This document shows positions 7,273 through 15,622 of a stretch of 32,271 bases of DNA, one piece after another. Under the pieces are notes generated by a model. The model had not been told where the DNA came from. It did not search any database and worked only from the letters and a program-made list of their open reading frames with translations. Within the stretch, counting starts at the first letter, position 1, and every line of letters starts with the position of its first letter. Source of the DNA: CAZBUB01 sp964494985 (GTDB lineage: Bacteria > Desulfobacterota > Desulfovibrionia > Desulfovibrionales > Desulfothermaceae); NCBI GenBank assembly GCA_964494985.1, contig CAZBUB010000029.1, forward strand, positions 1 to 32,271. The letters are read 5' to 3'. The position numbers were made by a program, and so were the translations under genes.

Positions 7273-9570
7273 TTATCCCCTTGTGAACAGCCGGACCCCC
7301 TCAGGCGCATCCTGAAGCTCATAGCCCAGGGAACGGATCCTGTCCCGCAGCTGGTCTGCCTGCGCAAAATCTCGCTTTTTCCTGGCCTGTTGCCTGTCCT
7401 GCACCAGCTCGCGCACCTCCTGGGGCCAGTCAGCCTCTGGCAATGGCAGCAGCTGCCAGTCAATCACCCCTAGCACCGCATCCAGCTCCTTGAGCTGCTC
7501 CAGGGACAGCTCTGCCTCTTTCTGGCTTAGCCTGGACTGCAGCAACTGCTTGTTCAGGCGCTTGCAAAAGGAAAATAACACCGGCCAGAATCTATACAGG
7601 CCCAGATCCTGTTCCAGATTCTCGCTCTGGCCTTGCTTTAAATCGAACAAAGCCTGTTCGGTCTGCTTTTGCACCTGGCCAGGGCTCCCTACCAGGCTTA
7701 AGGAAGCAGCCAGGTTCTGCAGCCTGTGCCAGTTCTGGACCCACATCTTCAGGCTCTGGCTGCTGTAAACCAAGGGCTTCTTGTAGCTGGCTGAGAGCAG
7801 CCACATGCGCAGGGCCTGGGGCGGAACCCCGCTTTGCAGCAGATCCTCCAGCTGGGGCAGTTCTTCTTGTTCCTTGGCCTCCAGGCTCTGGATCAGCATC
7901 CAGATCCCGGGCTGGGCCTGAGCGCTGCGGCCCCAGATTGCCCGCAAGTTGTCCAGGTGAGGGAAGCTGTGCTGCCTGCCGGCCATGACCACTTCCAGGC
8001 CGGGACCGCATTCCCTGGCTGCGGCAGCCATCTGCAGGTACCAGGAGGGTCTGACGTTGCCCCATTTGGCCTTGATAAACTCCCCGCGCTTGAGATCCTG
8101 CAGGCTGGCCCTCTTGAGCAGGGTGAAGTCCTGGGGGTGATCCTTGGCATAGTCCTCCAAATCCACGGTCTTGCCCAGGCTCAGCTTGCCCAGGTCAGCA
8201 TTAAGCAACCTGCCGTAGTCCGCATCACGAACCACATCATAGTACACCGAGCGCAGCTTCTCATAGGCCATCCCTTTGTCCAAAAGCCGCTGGCACACGT
8301 CCAGCATATGCCTCTGCAGCCCGCTGGCTGGCACAAAGCAAAACTCCTGGTGCAGGTTTAGGCTGCTGCCCAGGCTTTGCAGCCCCTGCAGAAAGATGTT
8401 GGAAAACTCCTGCAACTCCAGATTTCTGCTTCTGGCCTGCTCCAAGGCCTGATCCTCGAAATCAGCCACTCCTGCCACGGTCTTGCTGGGCAGCTCCTTG
8501 CGGCCCAGGTACCTGGCCAGGACATCAGCAAACACCAGCCTGCGCCAGTCTTCCAGGTCTCCGGGCCGCTCCGGCGAAGGCCCAGGGGTAAAAATGCCCA
8601 GGGGGCTCTTGCTGGGACTGGGGAACTCCAGCTGCCTGTTTTGCATATTATACAAGGCCAGACCCTGCTTGGCTGGGGTCAAAAACAAGGGCGTGCTCAA
8701 GTAGCGCTCCCCTGAGTCCGGGAAAATGACCACGATAAAGCCCTGTTCCAGCTCCTCCGCCAGCTGCAAAGCTCCGCCCAGGGCCGCGCCTGAGCTCATG
8801 CCCGCCAACAGACCTTCCTTTTTGGCCAGCTCCCGGCATAAATGAAAGGCCTGCTCATCATCCACATGCAGGATGCGGTCCAAGAGGCGCTTGTTATAGA
8901 TCCCCGGGGGATAGGAGGCCTGCATATTCTTCAGGCCCTGGATCTTGTGCCCGGCATAGGGTTCCACAGCCACCACCTGGATTTCCGGGCTGAATTCCTT
9001 GAGGCCCTTGGCCAGACCCATGGCTGTGCCTGAGGTACCCAGGGCGCTTACTGCGTGGGTCACCTGGCCCTGGGTCTGCTCCCAGATCTCTGGCGCAGTG
9101 CTCTGGTAATGGGCCTGGATGCTGGCCGGATTGTTGAACTGATCCACCAGGAGATACTTGTCAGGCTCTTCCCGAGCCAGGCGGTAAGCCTCTTCTATGG
9201 CCCCGTCAGTGCTCAAATGTCCTGGAGTAAGCAAAAGCTGTGCACCATAGGCGGACATGATCCGCTTACGTTCCTCAGAGGCTGACTCAGGCATAACCAG
9301 CAGCAGCTGATAGCCTTTCCTGGCGCAGACCATGGCCAGACCGATGCCTGTATTCCCTGAGGTGGCCTCGATCACGGTCTTGTCTGGAGTCAGCTCCCCG
9401 GAGCTTTCCGCAGCTTCGATCATGCCCAGAGCCACCCGGTCCTTAACCGAGCCTCCAGGGTTCTGGGATTCCAGCTTGGCTGCTATTCTCACTCTAGGGT
9501 GAGGGCTCATCCTTTGCAGAAAAACCAGGGGGGTCTTACCTATCAGCTGCAAAACATCCTTGGCAGGCAT
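7273..9570 (-). CDS. Cysteine synthase fused to degenerate cysteinyl-tRNA synthetase-like domain
   Basis: A 765-residue fusion. Residues 1-310 are a complete PLP-dependent O-acetylserine sulfhydrylase: VLQLIGKTPLV at the start, NPGGSVKDR with PLP lysine ~43, the SGNTG loop at ~71-75, GTSGTAMG and PDSGERYLST. Residues ~335-765 follow the layout of CysS up to the typical C-terminal RKKRDFAQADQLRDRI and LQDAPEGVRLF. However, the HIGH motif region reads PERPGDLEDW, the zinc cysteines are replaced (IFTPGPS for YVCGPT, WYLQMAA for WHIECSA), and KMSKS is missing. The second half is therefore probably not an active synthetase. The start is placed at MPAKDVLQL because synthases of this family begin there; in-frame ATGs at 9603 and 9642 are possible. 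It follows an amino acid ABC transporter on the same strand. Confidence 0.85.
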   Translation of the reverse strand: MPAKDVLQLIGKTPLVFLQRMSPHPRVRIAAKLESQNPGGSVKDRVALGMIEAAESSGELTPDKTVIEATSGNTGIGLAMVCARKGYQLLLVMPESASEERKRIMSAYGAQLLLTPGHLSTDGAIEEAYRLAREEPDKYLLVDQFNNPASIQAHYQSTAPEIWEQTQGQVTHAVSALGTSGTAMGLAKGLKEFSPEIQVVAVEPYAGHKIQGLKNMQASYPPGIYNKRLLDRILHVDDEQAFHLCRELAKKEGLLAGMSSGAALGGALQLAEELEQGFIVVIFPDSGERYLSTPLFLTPAKQGLALYNMQNRQLEFPSPSKSPLGIFTPGPSPERPGDLEDWRRLVFADVLARYLGRKELPSKTVAGVADFEDQALEQARSRNLELQEFSNIFLQGLQSLGSSLNLHQEFCFVPASGLQRHMLDVCQRLLDKGMAYEKLRSVYYDVVRDADYGRLLNADLGKLSLGKTVDLEDYAKDHPQDFTLLKRASLQDLKRGEFIKAKWGNVRPSWYLQMAAAARECGPGLEVVMAGRQHSFPHLDNLRAIWGRSAQAQPGIWMLIQSLEAKEQEELPQLEDLLQSGVPPQALRMWLLSASYKKPLVYSSQSLKMWVQNWHRLQNLAASLSLVGSPGQVQKQTEQALFDLKQGQSENLEQDLGLYRFWPVLFSFCKRLNKQLLQSRLSQKEAELSLEQLKELDAVLGVIDWQLLPLPEADWPQEVRELVQDRQQARKKRDFAQADQLRDRIRSLGYELQDAPEGVRLFTRG

Positions 9571-9649
9571 ATAGCTATCTTCGTTTACGTGGCAGTTACA
9601 CATTATGTGGATTGCAGGCCAGATCCACAAGCATCCCAGCATCCAAACA

Positions 9650-10321
9650 TCATTCTGCTCTGCCGAAACCCGGCACCTGCAGGCGCTGCTCCAGCCTCTG
9701 CAGTCCCAAGGTGGCCAGGGTCACCAGAACCAGATAATAGAGCCCAGCTACCAGAAAGACCTCAGTAAACCTGAAGCTGCTGGAGGCCAGGTTTTTGGCC
9801 TCTCCAGTGAGCTCGATGCAGGTGATGATATAGGCCAGGGAGGAGTATTTGATCAGGTAGATCAGCTCGTTGCCACAGCCTGGCAGGGCCCTGCGCAGGG
9901 CCTGGGGCAGAATAATGTCAACAATCGCCTTCCAAGGAGTAAAACCCAGGGCCTGGGCAGCCTGCAGCTGGCCTTTTTTGATGGACTGCAGTCCGCCCCG
10001 GATATACTCTGCGTGGTAGGCCCCGCCGCACAGGGAAAAGCCAAGTACTGCTGCGGTATAGGGCTCCAGGTAGATGCCCAGGTTGGGCAGGCCGAAGTAG
10101 AGCACAAACAGCTGCACCACCAGAGGAGTCCCCCGGAAGGCTCCAATATAGGCTGCTGACAGCCAACGCAGCCAGCCCGGGCCAAAGACCTTCAGGCTGC
10201 CAGCCAAAAGGCCTAACAACAACCCCAGGACTGCAGAAGGCAGGATCAAGAGCAGGCTGACCACCAGACCCTGATTCAGGGCAGGAATGATCTCCTGGGA
10301 CAGAAACTGGAAATCTATCAA
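9650..10321 (-). CDS. Polar amino acid ABC transporter permease
   Basis: A 223-residue inner-membrane permease of the His/Glu/Gln/cystine ABC family. About five hydrophobic helices are visible. Family signatures include AFRGTPLVVQLFVLYFGLP and the EAA loop GGLQSIKKGQLQAAQALGF, which contacts the ATPase. It ends QRLEQRLQVPGF, as the family does. It is the last transporter gene of the cluster, 79 bp before the cysteine synthase fusion, which suggests that the transported substrate is cystine, cysteine or a precursor; that is inference from position. Confidence 0.92.
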   Translation of the reverse strand: MIDFQFLSQEIIPALNQGLVVSLLLILPSAVLGLLLGLLAGSLKVFGPGWLRWLSAAYIGAFRGTPLVVQLFVLYFGLPNLGIYLEPYTAAVLGFSLCGGAYHAEYIRGGLQSIKKGQLQAAQALGFTPWKAIVDIILPQALRRALPGCGNELIYLIKYSSLAYIITCIELTGEAKNLASSSFRFTEVFLVAGLYYLVLVTLATLGLQRLEQRLQVPGFGRAE

Positions 10322-10385
10322 GGCTGGATTCCGGGTTCAGGTTCTAGGTTTTCTGGCCCTAGGCCAAGCTTTGAGCCAGCCTGAC

Positions 10386-11153
10386 CTACTGCTCCCCATA
10401 GGCCTCGCTTAACTTGTTGCAGAAATTCAAAGTCCTGCTGAGCGCTTGCTCCGGCTCCTGGGCCAAGAGCAATCCTGGACTGCCCTGCTCCACGATCCGG
10501 CCCTGCTCCATAAACAGAATTTCCTGGGCCAGGGTGCGGGCAAAGCCCATCTGGTGGGTGGCCATGAGCATGGTCATCCCGCTTTGGCTAAGTTTCCTGA
10601 TCACAGTCAAGACCTCCCCGATCAGCTCCGGGTCCAGGGCTGAGGTAGGCTCATCCAAAAGCAGAAGCAAGGGGTCCATAGCCAAGGCCCTGGCAATGGA
10701 GACCCTTTGCTTCTGCCCTCCAGAGAGCTCTGCAGGATACAAATCAGACTTATCCTTCAGACCTACCCGATTCAGCTCCTGTTCTGCACGGTCCCTGGCC
10801 TTGCTTCGACTGAGTTTCTTGACCTTGCGCAGGGCAATGCCCACATTATCCCGGGCAGTTAGATGATCAAACAAGTTGAAATCCTGGAAAATCATTCCCA
10901 CCTGCTGCCGAAAATGCAAAAGCTCCTTCTTGCGTCTGAAGGCTACCTCCTGGCCATTGAGGTAAATCGAGCCCTGATCCGGGAAATGCAGCAGATTCAT
11001 GCACTGCAGCAGGGTACTTTTGCCCCCGCCCGAGGGACCGATCAGCACCTTGAGATCGCCTTTGTGCAGAGTCAGAGAGACATCCCGTAGTATTTCCTCT
11101 CCGCCCAATTGTTTGCTCAGCTCGCACACTTCCAGGAGTGGAGCCTGGGACAT
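10386..11153 (-). CDS. Polar amino acid ABC transporter ATP-binding protein
   Basis: A 255-residue cytoplasmic ATPase that drives the neighbouring permeases. Motifs in order: Walker A GPSGGGKST, Q-loop in GMIFQDFNLFDHLT, signature LSGGQKQRVSIARAL, Walker B LLLLLDEPTSALDP and the H-loop in MATHQMGFA. The sequence groups with GlnQ/HisP/TcyN-like ATPases. It lies between the two permease genes; the upstream permease gene ends 21 bp before its start and the downstream one begins 64 bp after its end, consistent with a single operon. Confidence 0.95.
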   Translation of the reverse strand: MSQAPLLEVCELSKQLGGEEILRDVSLTLHKGDLKVLIGPSGGGKSTLLQCMNLLHFPDQGSIYLNGQEVAFRRKKELLHFRQQVGMIFQDFNLFDHLTARDNVGIALRKVKKLSRSKARDRAEQELNRVGLKDKSDLYPAELSGGQKQRVSIARALAMDPLLLLLDEPTSALDPELIGEVLTVIRKLSQSGMTMLMATHQMGFARTLAQEILFMEQGRIVEQGSPGLLLAQEPEQALSRTLNFCNKLSEAYGEQ

Positions 11154-11174
11154 ACTTATTCTTCCTAAATGGTT

Positions 11175-11843
11175 TTAATCTGAATAGCCAGGGATACGCA
11201 TCTTGTACTCCAGATACTTCAGCCCCCTGACCCCCAGCCAAGTCAAAATAAAGAAAATGGCCCCTGCTGCCAGGTACAGGGACAGGTGCTCATAGGTCCT
11301 GGAGGCCACGAAATGGGACCTGGACATGATCTCCGAAGTGCCCAGGACAAAGGCGACTGCTGAATCCTTGAGCACTATGGAGTACTCGTTGGACCAGCCT
11401 GGAATGGACAGCCTCAGGGCCTGGGGGGTGATGATGGATCGTATGGCCTGCAGGTCGCTCATGCCCAAGGCCCTGGAGGCCTTGAGCTGCCCCTGGGGCA
11501 GGGACTGGATCGCCCCCCGGAAAATCTGGGACTGGTAAGCCATGCTGCGCAGTCCCAGTACTATCAGGGCTGCGGCAAAGGCGCTCATGTTCAGGCCCAG
11601 CATGGAAAACAAGCCGAAATAGAACAAAAACAGCAATACCAGGACAGGTATGCCCCGGAAAAACCAGACGTACAGACCCACCAACCATCTCAGGGGCCGA
11701 TTACCATAGACCTGGGCCAAGGCCATGGGCAGTCCCAGGGCTAGGCCCAGGCCCATGGCCCCGAGCACAATTCCAACAGTCACAGCAGCGCCCTGCAGCA
11801 AATAAGGCAGGGCCTGCAAAACTACCAGCAGGGCTTCGATCAT
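11175..11843 (-). CDS. Polar amino acid ABC transporter permease
   Basis: A 222-residue inner-membrane permease, the presumed heterodimer partner of the permease at 9650-10321. Signatures are WFFRGIPVLVLLFLFYFGL and the EAA loop FRGAIQSLPQGQLKASRALGM, and it ends LEYKMRIPGYSD like others of the family. Two different permeases are usual for glutamine, glutamate, arginine and cystine importers of this class. It is separated from the upstream binding-protein gene by 137 bp that hold an inverted-repeat element. Confidence 0.92.
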   Translation of the reverse strand: MIEALLVVLQALPYLLQGAAVTVGIVLGAMGLGLALGLPMALAQVYGNRPLRWLVGLYVWFFRGIPVLVLLFLFYFGLFSMLGLNMSAFAAALIVLGLRSMAYQSQIFRGAIQSLPQGQLKASRALGMSDLQAIRSIITPQALRLSIPGWSNEYSIVLKDSAVAFVLGTSEIMSRSHFVASRTYEHLSLYLAAGAIFFILTWLGVRGLKYLEYKMRIPGYSD

Positions 11844-11855
11844 TGCTTATACCTG

Positions 11856-11973
11856 GAAGTGGTAGATGTCATCAGGATCGAATACGATTGAAGGCACCAA
11901 AGGAGGTTTTTAGCCTCTCTCGCAATCGCTGTCCTAGTCCTGGTCAGGATCGATATATATGACCCCTTTTTGT
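11856..11973. repeat. Intergenic inverted-repeat element, copy 3 (inside ABC operon)
   Basis: The left end reads GATGTCATCAGGATCGAATACG. On the reverse complement the right end reads GGTCATATATATCGATCCTG followed by ACCAGGACTAGGACAGCGATTGCGA. A short inner hairpin, GAGG-TTTTTAG-CCTC, sits in the loop. It lies between the binding-protein gene and the first permease, where a stem-loop could lower downstream expression relative to the binding protein. Confidence 0.65.
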
Positions 11974-11980
11974 TTCAAGA

Positions 11981-12733
11981 TTACTGCCCGGGCTCGTACT
12001 TGTCTATCAGCTCATCCCAGTAGGGGTCATCCATCAGTCTCTCCAGGCCCTCATTCAGGGTCTGCAGCAATTCTGTGTCCTCTTTGCGCACTGCATAGCC
12101 GAACTTCTCCACCTCACCCTCAAAGGCATCCAGTATCTTCACCGGCCTGTTGCGCTTGGCCTCTGCCGCAGGGGCATCATCCATAGCTGCGGCGTCTATC
12201 CTGCCGTTGGCCAAATCAGCTACAGCCAGGGGAGCAGAGTCATAGTAACGGACATTGATGTCCCAGCCTTCTTCCGGGATCTTCTCCTCCAACATATCTG
12301 CTGTGGTAGTTCCTCGCTGCACACCCAGGCGCTTGCCAGTGTTCAAGATCTTTTCCATGCTCAGATCAGAATCCTCACGGACCACTACTACCTGCTTAAT
12401 CTCCCAGTAGGGGATGCTGAAGTTCACCTTCTCCTTTCTCTTCTCGGTAATACTCATACCAGAGGCGATGAAATCGATCTTCTCAGCCAGTAGGTTGGGA
12501 ATAATCCCATCCCAATCCATGGGCTTATGCGTTACCTCAAACCCCATCTCCTCAGCGATCCAGTCCACAGCGTCCACATCAAACCCGCTGGGATCTCCGT
12601 TTTCATCCACATAGGCAAAAGGCGGAAAGTTGGCGTCAATGCCATTCACATACTTCTCCTGGGCCAGGCCTGGACAGGCCAAGAGCAAAACTAGAATCGA
12701 TGCCAACACCAATTGCAGACTCAACTTCCACAT
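11981..12733 (-). CDS. Amino acid ABC transporter periplasmic substrate-binding protein
   Basis: A 250-residue exported receptor of solute-binding family 3. The N-terminal signal peptide has a basic start, a hydrophobic core (LVLASILVLLLACPGLA) and a likely cut near GLAQ-EKY. The mature protein begins with the family pattern GIDANFPPFAYVDENG and GFDVDAVDWIAEEMG. It then has LLAEKIDFIASGMSITEKRK and ends LMDDPYWDELIDKYE. A GGAAGGTG ribosome-binding site precedes the ATG. As the first gene of the transporter cluster it should set ligand choice. Residues in the pocket do not allow a firm substrate call. Confidence 0.93.
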   Translation of the reverse strand: MWKLSLQLVLASILVLLLACPGLAQEKYVNGIDANFPPFAYVDENGDPSGFDVDAVDWIAEEMGFEVTHKPMDWDGIIPNLLAEKIDFIASGMSITEKRKEKVNFSIPYWEIKQVVVVREDSDLSMEKILNTGKRLGVQRGTTTADMLEEKIPEEGWDINVRYYDSAPLAVADLANGRIDAAAMDDAPAAEAKRNRPVKILDAFEGEVEKFGYAVRKEDTELLQTLNEGLERLMDDPYWDELIDKYEPGQ

Positions 12734-12801
12734 TGATCACCTTCCTTTGTATTTGGGGTTTGCATAGAAAACCAGATCTCAAGCAACAGTTTTTTCCTCA
12801 A

Positions 12802-12820
12802 GGGCGACTGCCGGTCGCCC
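12802..12820. repeat. Short palindromic hairpin, possible dispersed repeat
   Basis: A perfect 7-bp stem, GGGCGAC-TGCCG-GTCGCCC, with flanking GTAGG on the opposite strand, lies in the 261-bp gap between glnS and the binding-protein gene. Sequences of the form GTAGGGGCGACC...GGTCGCCC are, from memory, common intergenic repeats in many bacteria. No T-run follows on the minus strand, so it is not a clear terminator. A further 21-bp sequence in this gap (12887-12907) resembles one at 27648-27668 at 17 of 21 positions. The rest of the gap shows nothing recognisable. Confidence 0.45.
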
Positions 12821-12994
12821 CTACAAGCCAATGCTTTCACATAGGCCCATGATAAAATGACGTGCTGCTGCGTTGCCAGCAAGGACGAGTGCCGCTCACC
12901 CTTTTTTCGTTACCAGAGTCCTCCTTCGTAACCAACAGCTTTGCTGGCTCCGGCCACCTCACCCTGCGGGTTCATCCTTTCCCTTACCAAAATC

Positions 12995-14698
12995 TTAACT
13001 CTGGCCCTTCTCCCTGGCCTCTATCTTGGCCCAGGTATCACGCAGGGCCACGGTGCGGTTAAAGATAAGCCTGTCCTGGCTGGAGTCCGGATCCAAACAG
13101 AAATAGCCCTTGCGCTCAAACTGGACCCTCTCCCCTGGCCTAATCTGAGCCAGGGAAGGCTCCACCGGACAATTATTTAGAACTTGCAAGGAATCCGGAT
13201 TGAGGCAGCTCTTAAAATCCCCGGTCTTTCTTTCCTCTGCTGCAGGATCCGGCTTGGTGAACAGCCTGTCGTAGAGGCGGACCTCAGCCCTAAAACAATG
13301 GGCAGCAGAGACCCAGTGCAGGGTGGACTTAACCTTCCTGCCGTCGGGCGAGTCTCCGCCCTTGGTTTCAGGATCGTAGGTACAGTGCAGCTCCTGGATA
13401 TTGCCTGTCTGGTCCTTAATAACCTCTTCACAGGTAATATAGTAAGCATAGCGCAGCCTGACCTCCCGCCCTGGAGCCAGACGATAGAATTTTTTGGGCG
13501 GCTCCTCCCGGAAGTCCTCCCTTTCAATATAGATCTCTCTGCTGAAGGGCACGCCCCTGCTTCCCGCGGCAGGGTCCTCTGGATTGTTGAGGGCTTCCAG
13601 CTCCTCCTCTTGCTCTGCTGGATAATTGATGATCACTACCTTCAAAGGATCCAGTACCCCCATGACCCTGGGCGAGTTGCGGTTCAAGTCCTCCCGCACT
13701 GCATGCTCCAGCATGGACATGTCCACCAGGTTGTCGCTCCTGCCCACACCAATCATTTCACAGAAGTTGCGCAACGAGGCCGGGGAGACGCCTCTGCGCC
13801 GCATACCGCAGATAGTGGGCATCCTGGGATCATCCCAGCCCTGGACATAGCCTTGCTGCACCAGCTGAATCAGCTTACGCTTGCTGAGCACTGTATAGCC
13901 CATGTTCAGCCTGGCGAATTCATACTGCCTGGGTCTGGCAGGAACAGGCACATTGTCCACGAACCAGTCGTACAAGGGCCTGTGGTCCTCGAATTCCATG
14001 GAACATAAGGAGTGGGTTACTCCTTCTATGGCGTCGCTTAGACCGTGGGCAAAATCATAGGTGGGATAGATGCACCACTTGTCCCCTGTGCGATGGTGTC
14101 TGGCGTGCATGATGCGGTAGATGACCGGATCGCGCATATTGATATTCGGGGCAGCCATATCAATCTTAGCCCGCAGCACATGCTCACCTTCAGCATATTT
14201 CCCGCTGCGCATGCCTTCCAAAAGCTCCAGGTTCTCTTCCACACTACGTTCCCTGTAGGGACTGTTTTTGCCCGGCTGGGTCAAAGTGCCCCGATACGCG
14301 CGGATTTCTTCCGGACTCAGGCTGCAGACAAAGGCCTTGCCCTCCCGGACCAGGTGCAGGGCAAACTCATAAAGTTGCTCAAAATAATCAGAAGCAAAGT
14401 GCAGGTACTGTCCCCAGTCATAGCCTAGCCAGCGCACGTCCTGCTTAATGGAGCACACGTACTCCTCACTTTCCTTCAAAGGATTGGTGTCGTCGAAGCG
14501 CAGGTGGCAGCGGCCTCCGAATTCCCAGGCCATTCCAAAGTTAAGGCAGATGGACTTGGCGTGGCCGATATGCAGATATCCATTGGGCTCCGGCGGAAAC
14601 CTGGTCACCACCTGATCATGCTTACCGCTTTCCAGGTCCTGCCGGATGATATTCCGGATAAAATTGGAAGAGCCCTTGCTTTCCTCCTTGTGGGACAT
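12995..14698 (-). CDS. glnS: Glutaminyl-tRNA synthetase
   Basis: A class I synthetase of 567 residues that charges tRNA-Gln directly in the cytoplasm. The start is set at ATG 14698 (MSHKEESKGS), because an AAGGAGA lies 5 nt upstream inside the longer reading frame; the ATG at 14713 has no such site. Visible signatures are PPEPNGYLHIGHAKSIC (HIGH at residues 43-46), HLRFDDTNPLKE, the tRNA-Gln-type segment VTHSLCSMEFEDHRPLYDW and the KMSKS equivalent VLSKRKL. The C-terminal anticodon-binding beta-barrel domain ends with IFNRTVALRDTWAKI. Length and order match bacterial GlnS (~550 residues). It is divergent from the NusG-like gene. Confidence 0.96.
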   Translation of the reverse strand: MSHKEESKGSSNFIRNIIRQDLESGKHDQVVTRFPPEPNGYLHIGHAKSICLNFGMAWEFGGRCHLRFDDTNPLKESEEYVCSIKQDVRWLGYDWGQYLHFASDYFEQLYEFALHLVREGKAFVCSLSPEEIRAYRGTLTQPGKNSPYRERSVEENLELLEGMRSGKYAEGEHVLRAKIDMAAPNINMRDPVIYRIMHARHHRTGDKWCIYPTYDFAHGLSDAIEGVTHSLCSMEFEDHRPLYDWFVDNVPVPARPRQYEFARLNMGYTVLSKRKLIQLVQQGYVQGWDDPRMPTICGMRRRGVSPASLRNFCEMIGVGRSDNLVDMSMLEHAVREDLNRNSPRVMGVLDPLKVVIINYPAEQEEELEALNNPEDPAAGSRGVPFSREIYIEREDFREEPPKKFYRLAPGREVRLRYAYYITCEEVIKDQTGNIQELHCTYDPETKGGDSPDGRKVKSTLHWVSAAHCFRAEVRLYDRLFTKPDPAAEERKTGDFKSCLNPDSLQVLNNCPVEPSLAQIRPGERVQFERKGYFCLDPDSSQDRLIFNRTVALRDTWAKIEAREKGQS

Positions 14699-14953
14699 GT
14701 GTCTCTCCTTCATGTCTTGTGCCTGCTCGTTTTTCCAGTCCCCACTGGTCGAGCAAAGGCTGAATGTAGTTCAGGTTGGCATTTTCTGCAACATCTTGGC
14801 CCCGGGTTCCGGACTGTGCTTACTGCAGGCGGGCAAAGAGCAGCCCTTGTAAGCCCTTGCAGGCTGTGCTAAATAGTGTGTTATACCTGTGGCTCTAAGT
14901 ACAGAAAAATACTCTTTTATCAGCATAGAGAGCACAACGAGCAGCAATCCTTT

Positions 14954-15508
14954 ATGACCATAAGCCCTCAGGCAAATCCCTCAGTGATTTTTCCGGATCA
15001 GGCCCTGGACACAGCTCCGGATCCACAAAGGCTCTGGTGGGTGGGCAAGACCCGCTCCAGACAAGAAAAAGCCCTGGCCTGGGAGCTAAAATCCAGGGAT
15101 ATCCCCTACTTCCTGCCCCTGGTCACTAAGACCCAGAAAAGCCAGCGCCGCATTCGCACCTCACTGGTACCCTTATTCAGCGGCTACATATTTTTTCAGG
15201 GCACAGCCCTGCATCGGCATCAGGTCATGCGCACCAGGAGACTGGCCCAGGTTCTCGAGGTCCGGGATCAGGAAGGACTGTTGAGCCAGCTCCGCTCCTT
15301 AGCTAAGGCTGTGGATCTGGGCGCTGAGCTCAAACTCTGCGATATGGTCAGACAGGGCAGCAAAGTACGTATAGCCTTCGGTCCCCTGGCCGGCCTGGAG
15401 GGCATAGTGGTTCGCTATAAAAACCAGACCAAGCTGGTATTGAACGTCCAGGCCATTGCCCAGGCCGCAGCAGTGGAGGTCAGTCTGGACCAGGTACAGC
15501 CTATTTAA
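14954..15508 (+). CDS. NusG-like (UpxY/RfaH-type) transcription elongation factor
   Basis: A 184-residue NusG paralogue. The N-terminal NGN domain is clear in LWWVGKTRSRQEKALAWEL, then DIPYFLPLV and LVPLFSGYIFFQG. The C-terminal KOW motif is VRIAFGPLAGLEGIVVRYKN. Housekeeping NusG usually lies next to secE and rplK; this one does not, so a specialised antiterminator role like UpxY, RfaH or LoaP is inferred. The start at ATG 14954 is chosen because the NGN domain begins about 25 residues later; an in-frame GTG at 14876 is possible. The ~250-bp region back to glnS must hold its promoter, but no convincing element was found there. The photolyase gene follows on the same strand after 114 bp. Confidence 0.82.
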   Translation: MTISPQANPSVIFPDQALDTAPDPQRLWWVGKTRSRQEKALAWELKSRDIPYFLPLVTKTQKSQRRIRTSLVPLFSGYIFFQGTALHRHQVMRTRRLAQVLEVRDQEGLLSQLRSLAKAVDLGAELKLCDMVRQGSKVRIAFGPLAGLEGIVVRYKNQTKLVLNVQAIAQAAAVEVSLDQVQPI

Positions 15509-15622
15509 GCTGCTGATCCTTGCTAAAAGGTAACTATTGCCGTGAATCGGTAATGCTTATCCGAGCCTAGCAGATGGTGAATAAATACGCTAAAAGTTAT
15601 AATCGACCGCATAGTTTTTTGT

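Noticed and set aside
7273..8600. Active second cysteinyl-tRNA synthetase
   Set aside because: HIGH, the zinc ligands and KMSKS are all missing, so aminoacylation by this domain is unlikely.
13184..14008. Long antisense frame inside glnS
   Set aside because: It lies wholly within a well-supported glnS, shows no domain, and arises from the GC-rich codon pattern; other antisense frames over leuC, tilS, photolyase and the hydrolase were dismissed for the same reason.
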